Of a stretch of 64,000 nt of DNA, positions 42,144 through 49,742 are shown piece by piece (position 1 is the stretch's first letter; each line of letters opens with the position of its first letter). The DNA comes from Alsobacter soli (GTDB lineage Bacteria; Pseudomonadota; Alphaproteobacteria; Rhizobiales; Beijerinckiaceae), in the NCBI RefSeq assembly GCF_003004785.1, contig NZ_PVZS01000007.1:144204-208203 (forward strand). The letters are read 5' to 3'. The translations under genes and the position numbers were made by a program. Under the pieces are notes generated by a model. The model saw nothing but the letters and a program-made list of their open reading frames with translations, did not search any database and was not told where the DNA came from.

Positions 42144-43187
42144 ATGACCGCACAACGAACCTCCTGGGCCCTGCCGGGGCCCGTTCAAACCCTGGCGCCC
42201 GGCGTGCTCCTGTGCGCGGCGATCAGCCTGGCGGCTGTTGGCGTGCAGCGGGCCGAGGAGCGGTTTTTCGGCCACGGCTACGTCGAGGCCCTCGTGCTCG
42301 CGATCCTCGCGGGCGCGGCGCTGCGGAGTAGCTGGACGCCGGGCGTTGCCTTCCGGAAGGGAATCGCGTTCAGCGGCAAGACTCTGCTGGAGATCGCCGT
42401 GATGCTGCTCGGCGCCTCGATCAGCACCGCCGCCCTGGCGGCCGCCGGGGCGCCGCTGCTGCTCGGCATCCTGCTCGTGGTGGCCGCATCGCTGGTCATC
42501 AGCTATGGGCTCAGCCGCGCCCTGGGTCTCAGCGCCACCATGGGCCTGCTGATCGCCTCCGGAAACGCAATCTGCGGCAACTCGGCCATCGCTGCGGTCG
42601 CCTCCGTCATTGAGGCCGACGCCGAGGACATCGCCTCCTCCATCGCCTTCACGGCCATCCTGGGCGTGATCGTCGTGCTCACCTTGCCGGTGGCGGCCGG
42701 TCTGCTCCGCCTTGACGAGATGCGCTACGGAGCCTTGGCGGGCCTGACCGTCTACGCCGTTCCGCAGGTGCTGGCTGCGACCGTTCCGGTCGGGCCCATC
42801 GCCACCCAGCTAGGCACCGTCGTGAAGCTCGTGCGCGTCATGATCCTCGGTCCGCTCGTGTTCGGCGTGGCGCTGGCGCGCCGGGCCACGCGCGGCGCCC
42901 CGGGCCCCGCCGTGCGGTTCAGCATCTGGCGCTTCGTGCCGTGGTTCGTGGTGGGCTTCGTGGGCCTGGCCCTGCTCAGGGCGGCGGGCGTTATCCCGGA
43001 GCGCGCTCTTGCTCCCATCCAGACCACGACAGCCATTCTGACCATCATGTCCATGGCCGCCCTCGGCCTCGGCGTGGACATCCGCCAGCTGCGGCACGTG
43101 GGCGCGCGCGTCACGGCCGCCGTGACGCTGTCGATCATGGCCCTGGCGACGATGAGCTATGTCCTGATCAGCCTGCTAGCCCCGTGA
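42144..43187 (+). CDS. YeiH/UPF0324 family putative sulfate exporter
   Basis: About 347 aa with ten or eleven helices. The family signature LLIASGNAICGNSAIAAVASVIEADAEDIASS and SMAALGLGVDIRQLR are clear. UPF0324 proteins are annotated as putative sulfate exporters and several occur in sulfonate-degradation clusters. The ATG at 42144 has GAAGG 5 bp upstream; ATG 42123 abuts GGAGG too closely. Lies 54 bp after tctC, likely the same transcript. Confidence 0.85.
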   Translation: MTAQRTSWALPGPVQTLAPGVLLCAAISLAAVGVQRAEERFFGHGYVEALVLAILAGAALRSSWTPGVAFRKGIAFSGKTLLEIAVMLLGASISTAALAAAGAPLLLGILLVVAASLVISYGLSRALGLSATMGLLIASGNAICGNSAIAAVASVIEADAEDIASSIAFTAILGVIVVLTLPVAAGLLRLDEMRYGALAGLTVYAVPQVLAATVPVGPIATQLGTVVKLVRVMILGPLVFGVALARRATRGAPGPAVRFSIWRFVPWFVVGFVGLALLRAAGVIPERALAPIQTTTAILTIMSMAALGLGVDIRQLRHVGARVTAAVTLSIMALATMSYVLISLLAP

Positions 43188-43198
43188 GCGGCCCTGCC

Positions 43199-43236
43199 GT
43201 CCGGGCAAGCCTGCCGACATGCGGGCCAGCCCGGAC
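43199..43236. terminator. probable bidirectional terminator between convergent genes
   Basis: GTCCGGGC (43199-43206) and GCCCGGAC (43229-43236) are perfect inverted arms with a 22-nt loop that can itself fold. It lies between the stops of the YeiH-type gene and the convergent fumarylacetoacetase-family gene. No long T-run follows. Confidence 0.45.
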
Positions 43237-43302
43237 GAGCCTTCGAGCTTCCAGGTCGGCCGGCCCGCCGAGCGATTGCAGAGCCGGCCTTCACGGGCGA
43301 GA

Positions 43303-44094
43303 TCAGACGATCTTCACCGACATGTCCGGCAGGCCCTCGATCTTGCACAACAGCACGTCGCCCTTCACCACCGGCCCGACGTTTTCCGGCGTGCCCGAGT
43401 AGATGATGTCGCCCGGCATGAGCTCGAACGCCTCCGACAGCTTGGCGATCTGCTCGGCCACGCTCCAGATCATGTTGGACAGGTTGCTCGACTGCTTCAC
43501 CTGGCCGTTGACCGCCAGCGAGATCGCCCCCTTGGTGAAATGGCCGACCTTGTCCACCGGGTGGATGGGTCCCAGCGGCGCGGAATGGTCGAAGCTCTTG
43601 CCGATCTCCCAGGGCTTCTTCTCGTCGCCCATGGCCCGCTGCAGATCGCGCCGGGTCATGTCCAGGCCGACAGCGTAACCGAAGACGTGGTCGAGCGCCT
43701 TGTCCATGGGGATGTTGCGGCCGCCGCTCTTCAGGGCCGCCACCAGTTCGACCTCGTAATGGTAGTTCTTGGTCAGCGACGGATAGGGATGGTCCGCCAC
43801 CTCGCCGATCTTCACGTTCTGGATGGCGTCGCTGGGCTTCTGGAAGAAAAACGGCGGCTCGCGGTTGGGATCCGACCCCATCTCGCGCGAGTGCGCGGCG
43901 TAGTTTCGGCCGATGCAATAGATGCGTCGGACAGGGAAGACCTGGTCGCTTCCCGCGATCGGAATGGTCGTCTGCTGCACGGTGAAGAGCGTCTTCGGGC
44001 CGGCGTTCACCTGCGCCTGCGCCTCGGACGCCAGAACGGCGCCCGCGCCGGCCAGAGCCGCAAGGCTCAGCATCTCCCGACGGTTTTGCTCCAT
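43303..44094 (-). CDS. fumarylacetoacetate hydrolase family protein with twin-arginine-like signal
   Basis: A 263-aa protein. The N-terminus MEQNRREMLSLAALAGAGAV then ASEAQA resembles a Tat signal (RR, hydrophobic core, AxA cut near 28). The rest is an FAH domain: IYCIGRNYAAHSREMG, metal ligands in YHYEVELVAAL, GLDMTRRDLQ, then GDIIYSGTPENVGPV at the C-terminus. FAH proteins hydrolyse C-C bonds or decarboxylate/hydrate ketoacids, normally in the cytoplasm, so an export signal is unusual. AAGGAAA precedes the ATG at 44094. Converges with the YeiH-type gene. Confidence 0.85.
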   Translation of the reverse strand: MEQNRREMLSLAALAGAGAVLASEAQAQVNAGPKTLFTVQQTTIPIAGSDQVFPVRRIYCIGRNYAAHSREMGSDPNREPPFFFQKPSDAIQNVKIGEVADHPYPSLTKNYHYEVELVAALKSGGRNIPMDKALDHVFGYAVGLDMTRRDLQRAMGDEKKPWEIGKSFDHSAPLGPIHPVDKVGHFTKGAISLAVNGQVKQSSNLSNMIWSVAEQIAKLSEAFELMPGDIIYSGTPENVGPVVKGDVLLCKIEGLPDMSVKIV

Positions 44095-44150
44095 GGCGTT
44101 TCCTTCAAGCTTATGGTTGTCGTAGGCCGGCGCGCGCCGACTCCGCCATC

Positions 44151-44167
44151 TGGCGTAACGGACGCCA
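44151..44167. promoter_or_regulatory. inverted repeat TGGCGT-N5-ACGCCA in divergent spacer
   Basis: A perfect 6-bp inverted repeat with a 5-bp spacer (AACGG) in the 168-bp spacer between the FAH gene and the binding-protein gene at 44263. It is 57 bp and 96 bp from the two starts. Operator role is a guess from symmetry and position. Confidence 0.3.
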
Positions 44168-44262
44168 GCTTTGTCAACGCTGCGTGACGCATACTCGCAG
44201 ACGCTTGAACAAGGGCGGCTGTCGCCTGAAGCTCCCCCCAACGAACACGAGGAGGGACGGCG

Positions 44263-45015
44263 ATGCGAGGCAGGGTAGGAACCGCGGTGATGGCGGCTGC
44301 GATGATGGCCGCAGGCGCCGCGCGGGCCGGGGAGGTCGTCTTGGTCGGCACGGGCGCGGTGCGCCATACGCTCGAGAAGCTGGCCCAGGACTTCAAGACC
44401 AGGACAGGCCACGACCTGAGAGGGACCTATGGCACCGCCGGAGTCGTGACACGCCGCATCGAGGCGGGAGAACCGGCGGATATCGTCGCCTCCAGCCGCG
44501 CGAGCATCGCCGCCCTCGGAAACGGCGGGAAGATCGTCGGCGAGCCTCGCGACCTGGGCCACGTCCGCATGGCCGTCGCCGTGCGCAAGGGCGCCGCCAA
44601 GCCGGACGTCAGCACGACCGAGGCCCTGAAGGCCGCCCTGGTCGCGGCGCCCAGCGTCAGCTATGGCGATCCCAAGGCCGGCGCCACGACGGGCATCCAT
44701 TTCGCCAAGGTGCTGGAGCAGATGGGCGTCGCTGAAGCCGTGAACGCGAAGGCCAACCTGCAGAAGGACGGCCTGGACGTGATGCGCGAGGTGGCCGAAG
44801 GCCGCGCGGTTCTCGGCGTCACCCAGGCCAGCGAGGTGCTGGCGGTCCCGGGCGTGGAAATCGCCGGCTTCCTGCCCCAGGCGCAGCAACTGGTCAGCAC
44901 CTACACCGCCGCCCTGACGCCGGCAGGCCGGTCGAATCCCGCTGCTCAGGAGTTCCTGGAATACGCCACGGGCCCGGACGGCAAGGCGGCTTTCCGGGCC
45001 GCCGGGTTCGAGTAG
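44263..45015 (+). CDS. ModA-like extracellular substrate-binding protein, orphan
   Basis: A 250-aa precursor with signal peptide MRGRVGTAVMAAAMMAAGAA (cut near ARA). The mature protein resembles the ModA/SBP_bac_11 fold: LVGTGAVRHTLEKLAQDFKTRTGHDL, GEPADIVASSRASIAAL and VLGVTQASEVLAVPGVEIAGFLP. It lacks a neighbouring permease or ATPase. Ligands in this group include molybdate, tungstate and small carboxylates. A good GGAGGG site precedes the ATG. Confidence 0.82.
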   Translation: MRGRVGTAVMAAAMMAAGAARAGEVVLVGTGAVRHTLEKLAQDFKTRTGHDLRGTYGTAGVVTRRIEAGEPADIVASSRASIAALGNGGKIVGEPRDLGHVRMAVAVRKGAAKPDVSTTEALKAALVAAPSVSYGDPKAGATTGIHFAKVLEQMGVAEAVNAKANLQKDGLDVMREVAEGRAVLGVTQASEVLAVPGVEIAGFLPQAQQLVSTYTAALTPAGRSNPAAQEFLEYATGPDGKAAFRAAGFE

Positions 45016-45043
45016 CGCGCAGCCTCGCGCCTCCCGCGCCCCC

Positions 45044-45442
45044 CTAATCGGCGTGCTTGGCCGCGAGGTCCTCGATCCGTTTGGTCCAGGGGTGCTGTCG
45101 CCGTTCCCAAATGGAGCGGGCTGGCGCTGGAAACGTCGGGTCGGCGAAGGCGCCGACCGCGACGGCGATCTTCCCAGGCTGTTTGTCCGCCCGCCAGAAT
45201 ACCGTACTGCCGCAGCTTCTGCAGAACCCGTAATGCACGGAGCCGCCGCTGTCGGCGACGCGGGTATGGCGCTCGATCTCGCCGTTCGGCAGGGAGACAC
45301 GGTCCTCGGCGAACCAGGCCTGGACGCCGAACGCACTCCCGGTCCTGCGCTGGCAATCGAGGCAGTGGCAAAGCGACACGATGTCCGGCTCGCCATCGCA
45401 GGCGATCCGCAACCGTCCGCAACTGCATGTGGCCTCGCGCAT
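45044..45442 (-). CDS. GFA (CENP-V/glutathione-dependent formaldehyde-activating) domain protein
   Basis: A 132-aa zinc protein with the GFA cysteine pattern: CSC at residues 6-8, CHCLDC at 25-30 and CRSC at 74-77. The family, named for formaldehyde-glutathione condensation, has broad and mostly untested functions. It stands alone between convergent and same-strand hypotheticals. Confidence 0.88.
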   Translation of the reverse strand: MREATCSCGRLRIACDGEPDIVSLCHCLDCQRRTGSAFGVQAWFAEDRVSLPNGEIERHTRVADSGGSVHYGFCRSCGSTVFWRADKQPGKIAVAVGAFADPTFPAPARSIWERRQHPWTKRIEDLAAKHAD

Positions 45443-45519
45443 TCGTTTCTCCGAGGGCTTGCCCTGCGAGCCGCATGCTTGGGCAAGGTCTCGGCGGTCG
45501 CAAGGCTGGAACCGACTGT

Positions 45520-46029
45520 TCAGATCGTCGGTGACGCGCCATTCAGGGTAGCGGAGATTTCCGCCAAGGTCGCTTTCTCGGCTTCGCTGACCTGGACCCC
45601 GCCAAACCCCAGGAACCCGCCCTCATTGCCGGCCTCGGCTGCTTTCTCGGCCACGTGCTGGAGCCATAGCTTGAAGGCGGCCGCGTCCTCGGGGGCCTTC
45701 GCGTCGAGGATCTGCGCAACGTCCCTGAGTTCCTGGAGCGCGCGCGCCTTAAGGTCCGCCGCCTGCGCGCCCTTGAACCGCGATCCCAACCAATCGCGGG
45801 CCGCAGTCCGCGTTTGGGAGTTCGACAGGCCGTCCGCCACCGCCTTCACGAGCGGGTTTGCGTTCGCATCCTGCTTGGCCTCCAGCAGAACCCAGCCGCC
45901 CGACATGGCTTCCTTCAGGAGGCCCCACAGCCCGCTGGGGTCCGCGGCCGTGATCGCGAGCCCTGCCACCATCGGGCTCCCTACGACGCGCGCCCATTCC
46001 TCTGGTGTGAAGCTTGCCTGGTTCGCCAT
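45520..46029 (-). CDS. conserved hypothetical protein, 169 aa
   Basis: A soluble helical protein starting MANQASFTPEEWARVVGSPM and containing GLAITAADPSGLWGLLKEAMSGG, a leucine/alanine-rich middle and a Gly-rich turn (NEGGFLGFGGVQV) near the C-terminus. No signal peptide or membrane helix. I recognise it only as a conserved type seen in alphaproteobacteria, with no known role. GAGGGAGG upstream of the ATG is a strong ribosome-binding site. Confidence 0.7.
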   Translation of the reverse strand: MANQASFTPEEWARVVGSPMVAGLAITAADPSGLWGLLKEAMSGGWVLLEAKQDANANPLVKAVADGLSNSQTRTAARDWLGSRFKGAQAADLKARALQELRDVAQILDAKAPEDAAAFKLWLQHVAEKAAEAGNEGGFLGFGGVQVSEAEKATLAEISATLNGASPTI

Positions 46030-46123
46030 GGTGTCCTCCCTCGACGGCTGTCAATCACGTGGCGGGGGCATGGTTCCTCCATCGAACGCCCGTCTGCTGA
46101 TCGCGAACAGACATCCAGAAAAA

Positions 46124-46145
46124 GGCCGCCCCTTCCTGGGCGGCC
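46124..46145 (-). terminator. rho-independent terminator for the 46242-46637 gene
   Basis: GGCCGCCC (46124-46131) and GGGCGGCC (46138-46145) form a perfect 8-bp stem with a 6-nt loop. Five A on the plus strand (46119-46123) give the U-tract on the minus-strand transcript. Confidence 0.85.
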
Positions 46146-46241
46146 CCGATAAACACTGGAGCGCACGCTCGCTTCGGGTTCTTAGCCCCGCGTCGCCACG
46201 GCCCTGCTCACATGTATTCCGGGCAGCAGGCGACGCAGAGG

Positions 46242-46637
46242 CTACTTCTTCATTTCGATGCGGACGCCGTGGATGCGCTTGCCGGAGCGGTTGAGCACAC
46301 GGCCGGCAGGCTGGGGAGCCATGTTCACGACGAGGCAGCCTTTGCCGTCCCAGGTCTCGATGGCGCGCATGACGTCCCGGTTCGGCGGGAGCATCGCGCC
46401 ATCGGGCGCGACGTCGTGAACAGGGCCCTGCACTTCGTCGAACACAAAGACCGATGGCCAGCGGTGGTGGTGAACCGGCTCTTCATCGTCCGGATCGAGC
46501 GTGACTTCGAGAACCCGAAGCGCCTCATTTTCGAAGAGAACTCGGTGGTGGCGCGGAGCCGCGGCGACCGCGTCCAGCTCCGCCGGCCAGAGCGCGGGAT
46601 CTTCGGGGGCATTCGCAGACTTCGCAGACGATGTCAT
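46242..46637 (-). CDS. cupin-like hypothetical protein, 131 aa
   Basis: A small soluble protein with RVLEVTLDPDDEEPVHHHRWPSVFVFDE, where the HHH followed by beta-strands resembles a cupin metal site, and a C-terminal RSGKRIHGVRIEMKK. Such single-cupin proteins may bind metal or sense small molecules; no specific function can be claimed. GGAGG lies just upstream of the start. A strong terminator follows at 46124. Confidence 0.65.
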   Translation of the reverse strand: MTSSAKSANAPEDPALWPAELDAVAAAPRHHRVLFENEALRVLEVTLDPDDEEPVHHHRWPSVFVFDEVQGPVHDVAPDGAMLPPNRDVMRAIETWDGKGCLVVNMAPQPAGRVLNRSGKRIHGVRIEMKK

Positions 46638-46919
46638 GGCTCATCCTCCCTTGCCGTTGGCGGCGTGCGCCGTTCAGCAGTTCGCAAAACCGTCCGCGGC
46701 CAGGATCCCGGCGGCTTTGCTGGCGGCTTCAAGCGGGCTCAGCGCCTGGGAGCGTGTCGAGGACGGCGGGGCTACGAACGCGGCCGGGAATGAATCCGTG
46801 CGCGCCCCCTCCCCTGTGGGGAATTGGGCTCCCGCAGGCCAAAATCGTCAATTGGATTCGCGCCAAAGGTTCCCCAGCGCGCCGCCCACCATGCGCTCGG
46901 GCCAGTTTCAGACCCCCGC

Positions 46920-47603
46920 CTATCCGCCTGCCGCTCTCGCAAGTTCGCCGTGGTCGCGCACCGAGAACGAGCTCGGCCCCGTCGCGATCGCGGCGCTCTT
47001 CTTGAGAGCCGAGAAGGCCCGGGAGATCGTTTCGATCCGGAGCCCGAGGAAATCCGCAATGTCCATCCGGGACATCGGAAGCGGGATCTCCGACCGCCGA
47101 GCCGACCGGCCCGCGCGGTCCAGCAGAAACCAGGCGACCCGTCCGAGGGCGTTCTTGCGGCCCAGGTTCGCCGCCAGTTCCTGCGCGCGGTGGGCCTGGG
47201 CGGCGAGCATGTTGTCCAGCTCGGCCAGGACCGCCCGCTCTTCGCTGCAGGCGTTCTCCAGCCGAATCTTCGGAAACGCGCAGACCTCGACGGCGTCAAC
47301 GGCTTCGCAGCCGGCGATCTGCCGGTCCGACAGGTGCCCGATCAGGTCGCCGGGGCCGAGGAAACCGACGATTTGCCGTCGGCCATCGGGAAGCATCTTG
47401 AACGCGCGCACGCATCCTGAGACCACGACCTGGATCGTCGCCACGGACTCGCCCTCTTCCACAAGGGTCTCGTCAGGGCCGTGTTTCTTCCGGGCGCCCC
47501 TGAGCCGGCCGCAGGGATCGGCCGCGGCGCCGCAGATGCCGAGCCGGCGGACTGGGCACTCGATCGGGGCTTTGCGCGCACGTCGATCCAATGAGCCGGC
47601 CAT
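46920..47603 (-). CDS. Crp/Fnr family transcriptional regulator
   Basis: A 227-aa regulator. The cNMP-binding-like beta-roll spans ~40-130 (EEGESVATIQVVVSGCVRAFKMLPDGRRQIVGFLGPGDLIG). The DNA-binding helix-turn-helix is in MSRMDIADFLGLRIETISRAFSALKK near 185. Cysteines at 16, 24, 31 and in SGCVRA could form an Fe-S site as in Fnr proteins, though spacing differs from E. coli Fnr. HTH residues ETISR match the FixK/Fnr group. It starts at the base next to the stop of the 66-aa gene, so the two are cotranscribed. Confidence 0.85.
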   Translation of the reverse strand: MAGSLDRRARKAPIECPVRRLGICGAAADPCGRLRGARKKHGPDETLVEEGESVATIQVVVSGCVRAFKMLPDGRRQIVGFLGPGDLIGHLSDRQIAGCEAVDAVEVCAFPKIRLENACSEERAVLAELDNMLAAQAHRAQELAANLGRKNALGRVAWFLLDRAGRSARRSEIPLPMSRMDIADFLGLRIETISRAFSALKKSAAIATGPSSFSVRDHGELARAAGG

Positions 47604-47804
47604 CTACTCGGCGACTTCCACGGAGATGAACTGCCGCATCCCGACCTCGATCGCGAGGGCGGCGTTGAGCACAGGCTCGGGCACCTCGAGGCAGCGCAGG
47701 AGCGCGTGCAGGGCCTCGTACTTCTCCCTCAGGTCCGACAGCGACGACACGGGACGCGCCGCGAGCTGGTCCAGCAGCTCAAGTCCGAGCAGGTAATCAG
47801 GCAT
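47604..47804 (-). CDS. small hypothetical protein, 66 aa
   Basis: From the ATG at 47802-47804 it encodes a leucine-rich helical protein (MPDYLLGLELLDQLAARPVS and LHALLRCLEVPEPVLNAALA). No known family. It abuts the Crp/Fnr gene directly with no gap, supporting a real coupled gene; an in-frame upstream extension is low-quality sequence and is not used. Confidence 0.55.
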   Translation of the reverse strand: MPDYLLGLELLDQLAARPVSSLSDLREKYEALHALLRCLEVPEPVLNAALAIEVGMRQFISVEVAE

Positions 47805-48111
47805 GTGGGTGAAGGTCCGGGAGAATTGAAGACAGCGTGACCTGCGCCTACTTTCTTTCCAATTCGTAATTCCGCTGATAGCCGATACGTCTTTCGTTGG
47901 CGGATCTTGCCTCAGTCGCGCGATCCCGTCGGCGTCGACCCGCAAGCGACCGCGGCTGCAGGACGGCAGGAGCATCGACCAGCGGCCCGCCGGGACGCGC
48001 GGCTTCTGACCTGGCTGTTCCTCCACGCCAGTATCGTAGGATTTGAGCTTTGATCTCGCGCATTGATGGGTGACTTGCTCAATTCCAACATCCCCGAAAA
48101 GGGGATGTACA
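47805..48111. other. 307-bp divergent intergenic region
   Basis: Lies between the minus-strand 66-aa/Crp-Fnr pair and the plus-strand 70-aa gene. It must hold both promoters. I looked for a TTGAT-N4-ATCAA Fnr box and saw only loose matches (TTGAT at 48049 and 48064). Short minus-strand frames here look like composition artefacts. Base composition is slightly less GC-rich around 47815-47900. Confidence 0.5.
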
Positions 48112-48324
48112 ATGGGACTGCTCGACGAAATCACGGCGGCGCGGGAAGCGGATCTTGACGGCGAAGCCATGCTGGATCTCCTTCGGGCCCGACTGACCGC
48201 CTACGGCGTCTGCGTCGGCCGCCGGGACTGGAAATCGCTGGACCTGGCGGCCAAGGCCGAACGGGTCAACACTGCGCTGGACCAGTTGGAGGCGCGCTAT
48301 CTGACCGCCTCGCTCCTGGCCTAG
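48112..48324 (+). CDS. small hypothetical protein, 70 aa
   Basis: A soluble helical protein, MGLLDEITAAREADLDGEAM then LARLTAYGV-like text ending in LEARYLTASLLA. AAGGGG is 7 bp upstream of the ATG. No family recognised. It diverges from the Crp/Fnr pair and could be a target of that regulator; this is inferred from position only. Confidence 0.55.
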   Translation: MGLLDEITAAREADLDGEAMLDLLRARLTAYGVCVGRRDWKSLDLAAKAERVNTALDQLEARYLTASLLA

Positions 48325-48654
48325 GCGGCCTCCGGAATCCACGAAGCGTTGGTATTGCTGGCGCGCCTGGCTTACGACCGGCAGGTCGCAGCCGCACCGG
48401 GCTGCGAAGTCCTGCATAGCCTTAAGCGGCTCTCGCCGTCGTTTGCGCCAGGGATGACGGCGGGACCATCGAGCCGGCGGCCTCGGCCACCTGCCCAAGG
48501 GCCAGAACTGATCCTCAGCAACCCCGTTCGAGCGCTCGCGGCCTAGTGTGGCGCATCTGAACCGAATGCGGGAACCCCGGACGGGGCCGGGCGAAGGCGC
48601 GGTCCGACGCCGCCGGCCGGCCGGCGGGCTCCCGTTCGAACCTCCAGGTGGACC
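48325..48654. other. 330-bp region without a confident gene
   Basis: No start/stop pair with convincing protein character is seen on the plus strand. On the minus strand, 48432 down to ~48323, the translation FAARCGCDLPVV then QQYQRFVDSGG is reminiscent of the C-terminus of 3-hydroxyisobutyrate dehydrogenase-type proteins and could be a decayed remnant. The promoter of 48655 should lie in the last ~100 bp. Confidence 0.4.
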
Positions 48655-49224
48655 ATGCAAACACCCGTCGAGATCGACTTCCAGGGCATGGAGCCGGTCG
48701 ACTTCGTGCACGAAGAGGTCGTCGAACACGTGCAGAAACTCGAAAAACGCTATGGCCGGATCACGGCCTGCCGCGTGGCGGTGAAGAAGCCCAGCGGCCA
48801 TCACCAGACAGGCGGGCTCTACGAAATCAACATCTGGCTCTCGCTGCCGGAAGGCCGCGAGGTCGCGGTGGTGAAGACGCCGCAACTCGACGAGCGGCAT
48901 TCCCATCTGATCTTCGCCCTCGGGGACGCGTTCAAGCGCGCCGAGCGCCGCCTGCAGGACCATGTCCGCAAGCTTCAGCGGCAGGTGAAGGTCCATGAGG
49001 ACGCGCCGGTGGGGACGGTGACGCAGCTCTCGCCGGATGCGGAATTCGGCTTCCTGACCACCGCGGACGGGCGCGAGATCTATTTCCACCGCAACAGCGT
49101 CCTGCATGGCCAGTATCCCCGCCTCAAGGTCGGCTCGCGGGTCTCCTTCGCCGAGGAGATGGGCGACAAGGGCCCGCAGGCCAGCACCGTACGGCCGCTG
49201 GGCCGGCACGGTATGCGCCTGTGA
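48655..49224 (+). CDS. ribosome hibernation factor (HPF/RaiA) fused to cold-shock domain
   Basis: A 189-aa protein. Residues 1-~110 are an S30EA/HPF-like domain (VDFVHEEVVEHVQKLEKRYGRI, LYEINIWLSLPEGREVAVV, DAFKRAERRLQDHVRKLQ). Residues ~118-185 are a cold-shock OB fold: GTVTQLSPDAEFGFLTTADGREIYFHRNSVL, with the RNP1-like FGFL and RNP2-like YFHRNS. HPF binds idle ribosomes and the CSD binds RNA, so a translation-silencing role under stress is likely. GGTGG-type site upstream; next gene begins 41 bp later. Confidence 0.88.
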   Translation: MQTPVEIDFQGMEPVDFVHEEVVEHVQKLEKRYGRITACRVAVKKPSGHHQTGGLYEINIWLSLPEGREVAVVKTPQLDERHSHLIFALGDAFKRAERRLQDHVRKLQRQVKVHEDAPVGTVTQLSPDAEFGFLTTADGREIYFHRNSVLHGQYPRLKVGSRVSFAEEMGDKGPQASTVRPLGRHGMRL

Positions 49225-49265
49225 GCGCCGGCGGGCGCGCTGATCACGACGGACGGGAGACGACG

Positions 49266-49721
49266 ATGGCGGACGTGGAACTTGCGATCTCGCCCGAAAA
49301 GGTCTGCGCGGTGGCGGCCTTGGCGCGCCGATGGGACGCCAAGGACGCGGTCACGGAAACGGATGTCGCCTCCAACCCCGCCGACGACCTGCAGGCGGCG
49401 GTGCTGGAGAACCATCCCGACGACCCCGCCCTGAGGGAGCTCGTCAGCCTCATAAACGGTCTCAGCGAGGACGAGCAGATCGACCTCGTCGCCCTCGCCT
49501 GGCTCGGCCGGGGAGACGACAGCGTCGAAAACTTCGAAAGCCTTCGCCAGGCCGCCGCCGAGGCCCACAATACGAGGACGGCGCGTTACCTTTGCGGCAC
49601 GCCGCTGCTGGGCGACTATCTCCAGGAAGGGCTGGCCCAATTCGACCTGTCCTGCGAGGAGTTCGAGCCGGGCCGTCCCGACGCGGAGTCCCCCGAGGCG
49701 TCGGGCGGCTCCTCCGGCTGA
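49266..49721 (+). CDS. DUF3775 domain protein, 151 aa
   Basis: A soluble acidic protein. Its core LRELVSLINGLSEDEQIDLVALAWLGRGD and YLCGTPLLGDYLQEGLAQFDLSCEEF match the DUF3775 family of alphaproteobacteria, which has no known function. The acidic C-terminus (PDAESPEASGG) is probably disordered. It lies 41 bp after the hibernation/cold-shock gene in the same direction, so a shared stress transcript is likely. Confidence 0.8.
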   Translation: MADVELAISPEKVCAVAALARRWDAKDAVTETDVASNPADDLQAAVLENHPDDPALRELVSLINGLSEDEQIDLVALAWLGRGDDSVENFESLRQAAAEAHNTRTARYLCGTPLLGDYLQEGLAQFDLSCEEFEPGRPDAESPEASGGSSG

Positions 49722-49742
49722 GAGCGGGCCGAGAGGTGGCGG

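Noticed and set aside
47848..48063. 71-codon minus-strand frame in the divergent spacer
   Set aside because: Arg/Ala-rich, no ribosome-binding site, overlaps the region that should hold promoters.
48049..48068. Fnr-box-like TTGAT elements upstream of the 70-aa gene
   Set aside because: The second half-site ATCAA is absent at the required spacing.
48323..48432. Possible decayed 3' end of a 3-hydroxyisobutyrate dehydrogenase-type gene (minus strand)
   Set aside because: Only about 35 residues look similar and no upstream homology could be read; not firm enough to annotate.
48349..48546. 65-codon plus-strand frame
   Set aside because: No ribosome-binding site, Pro/Arg-rich composition, no family; probably non-coding.
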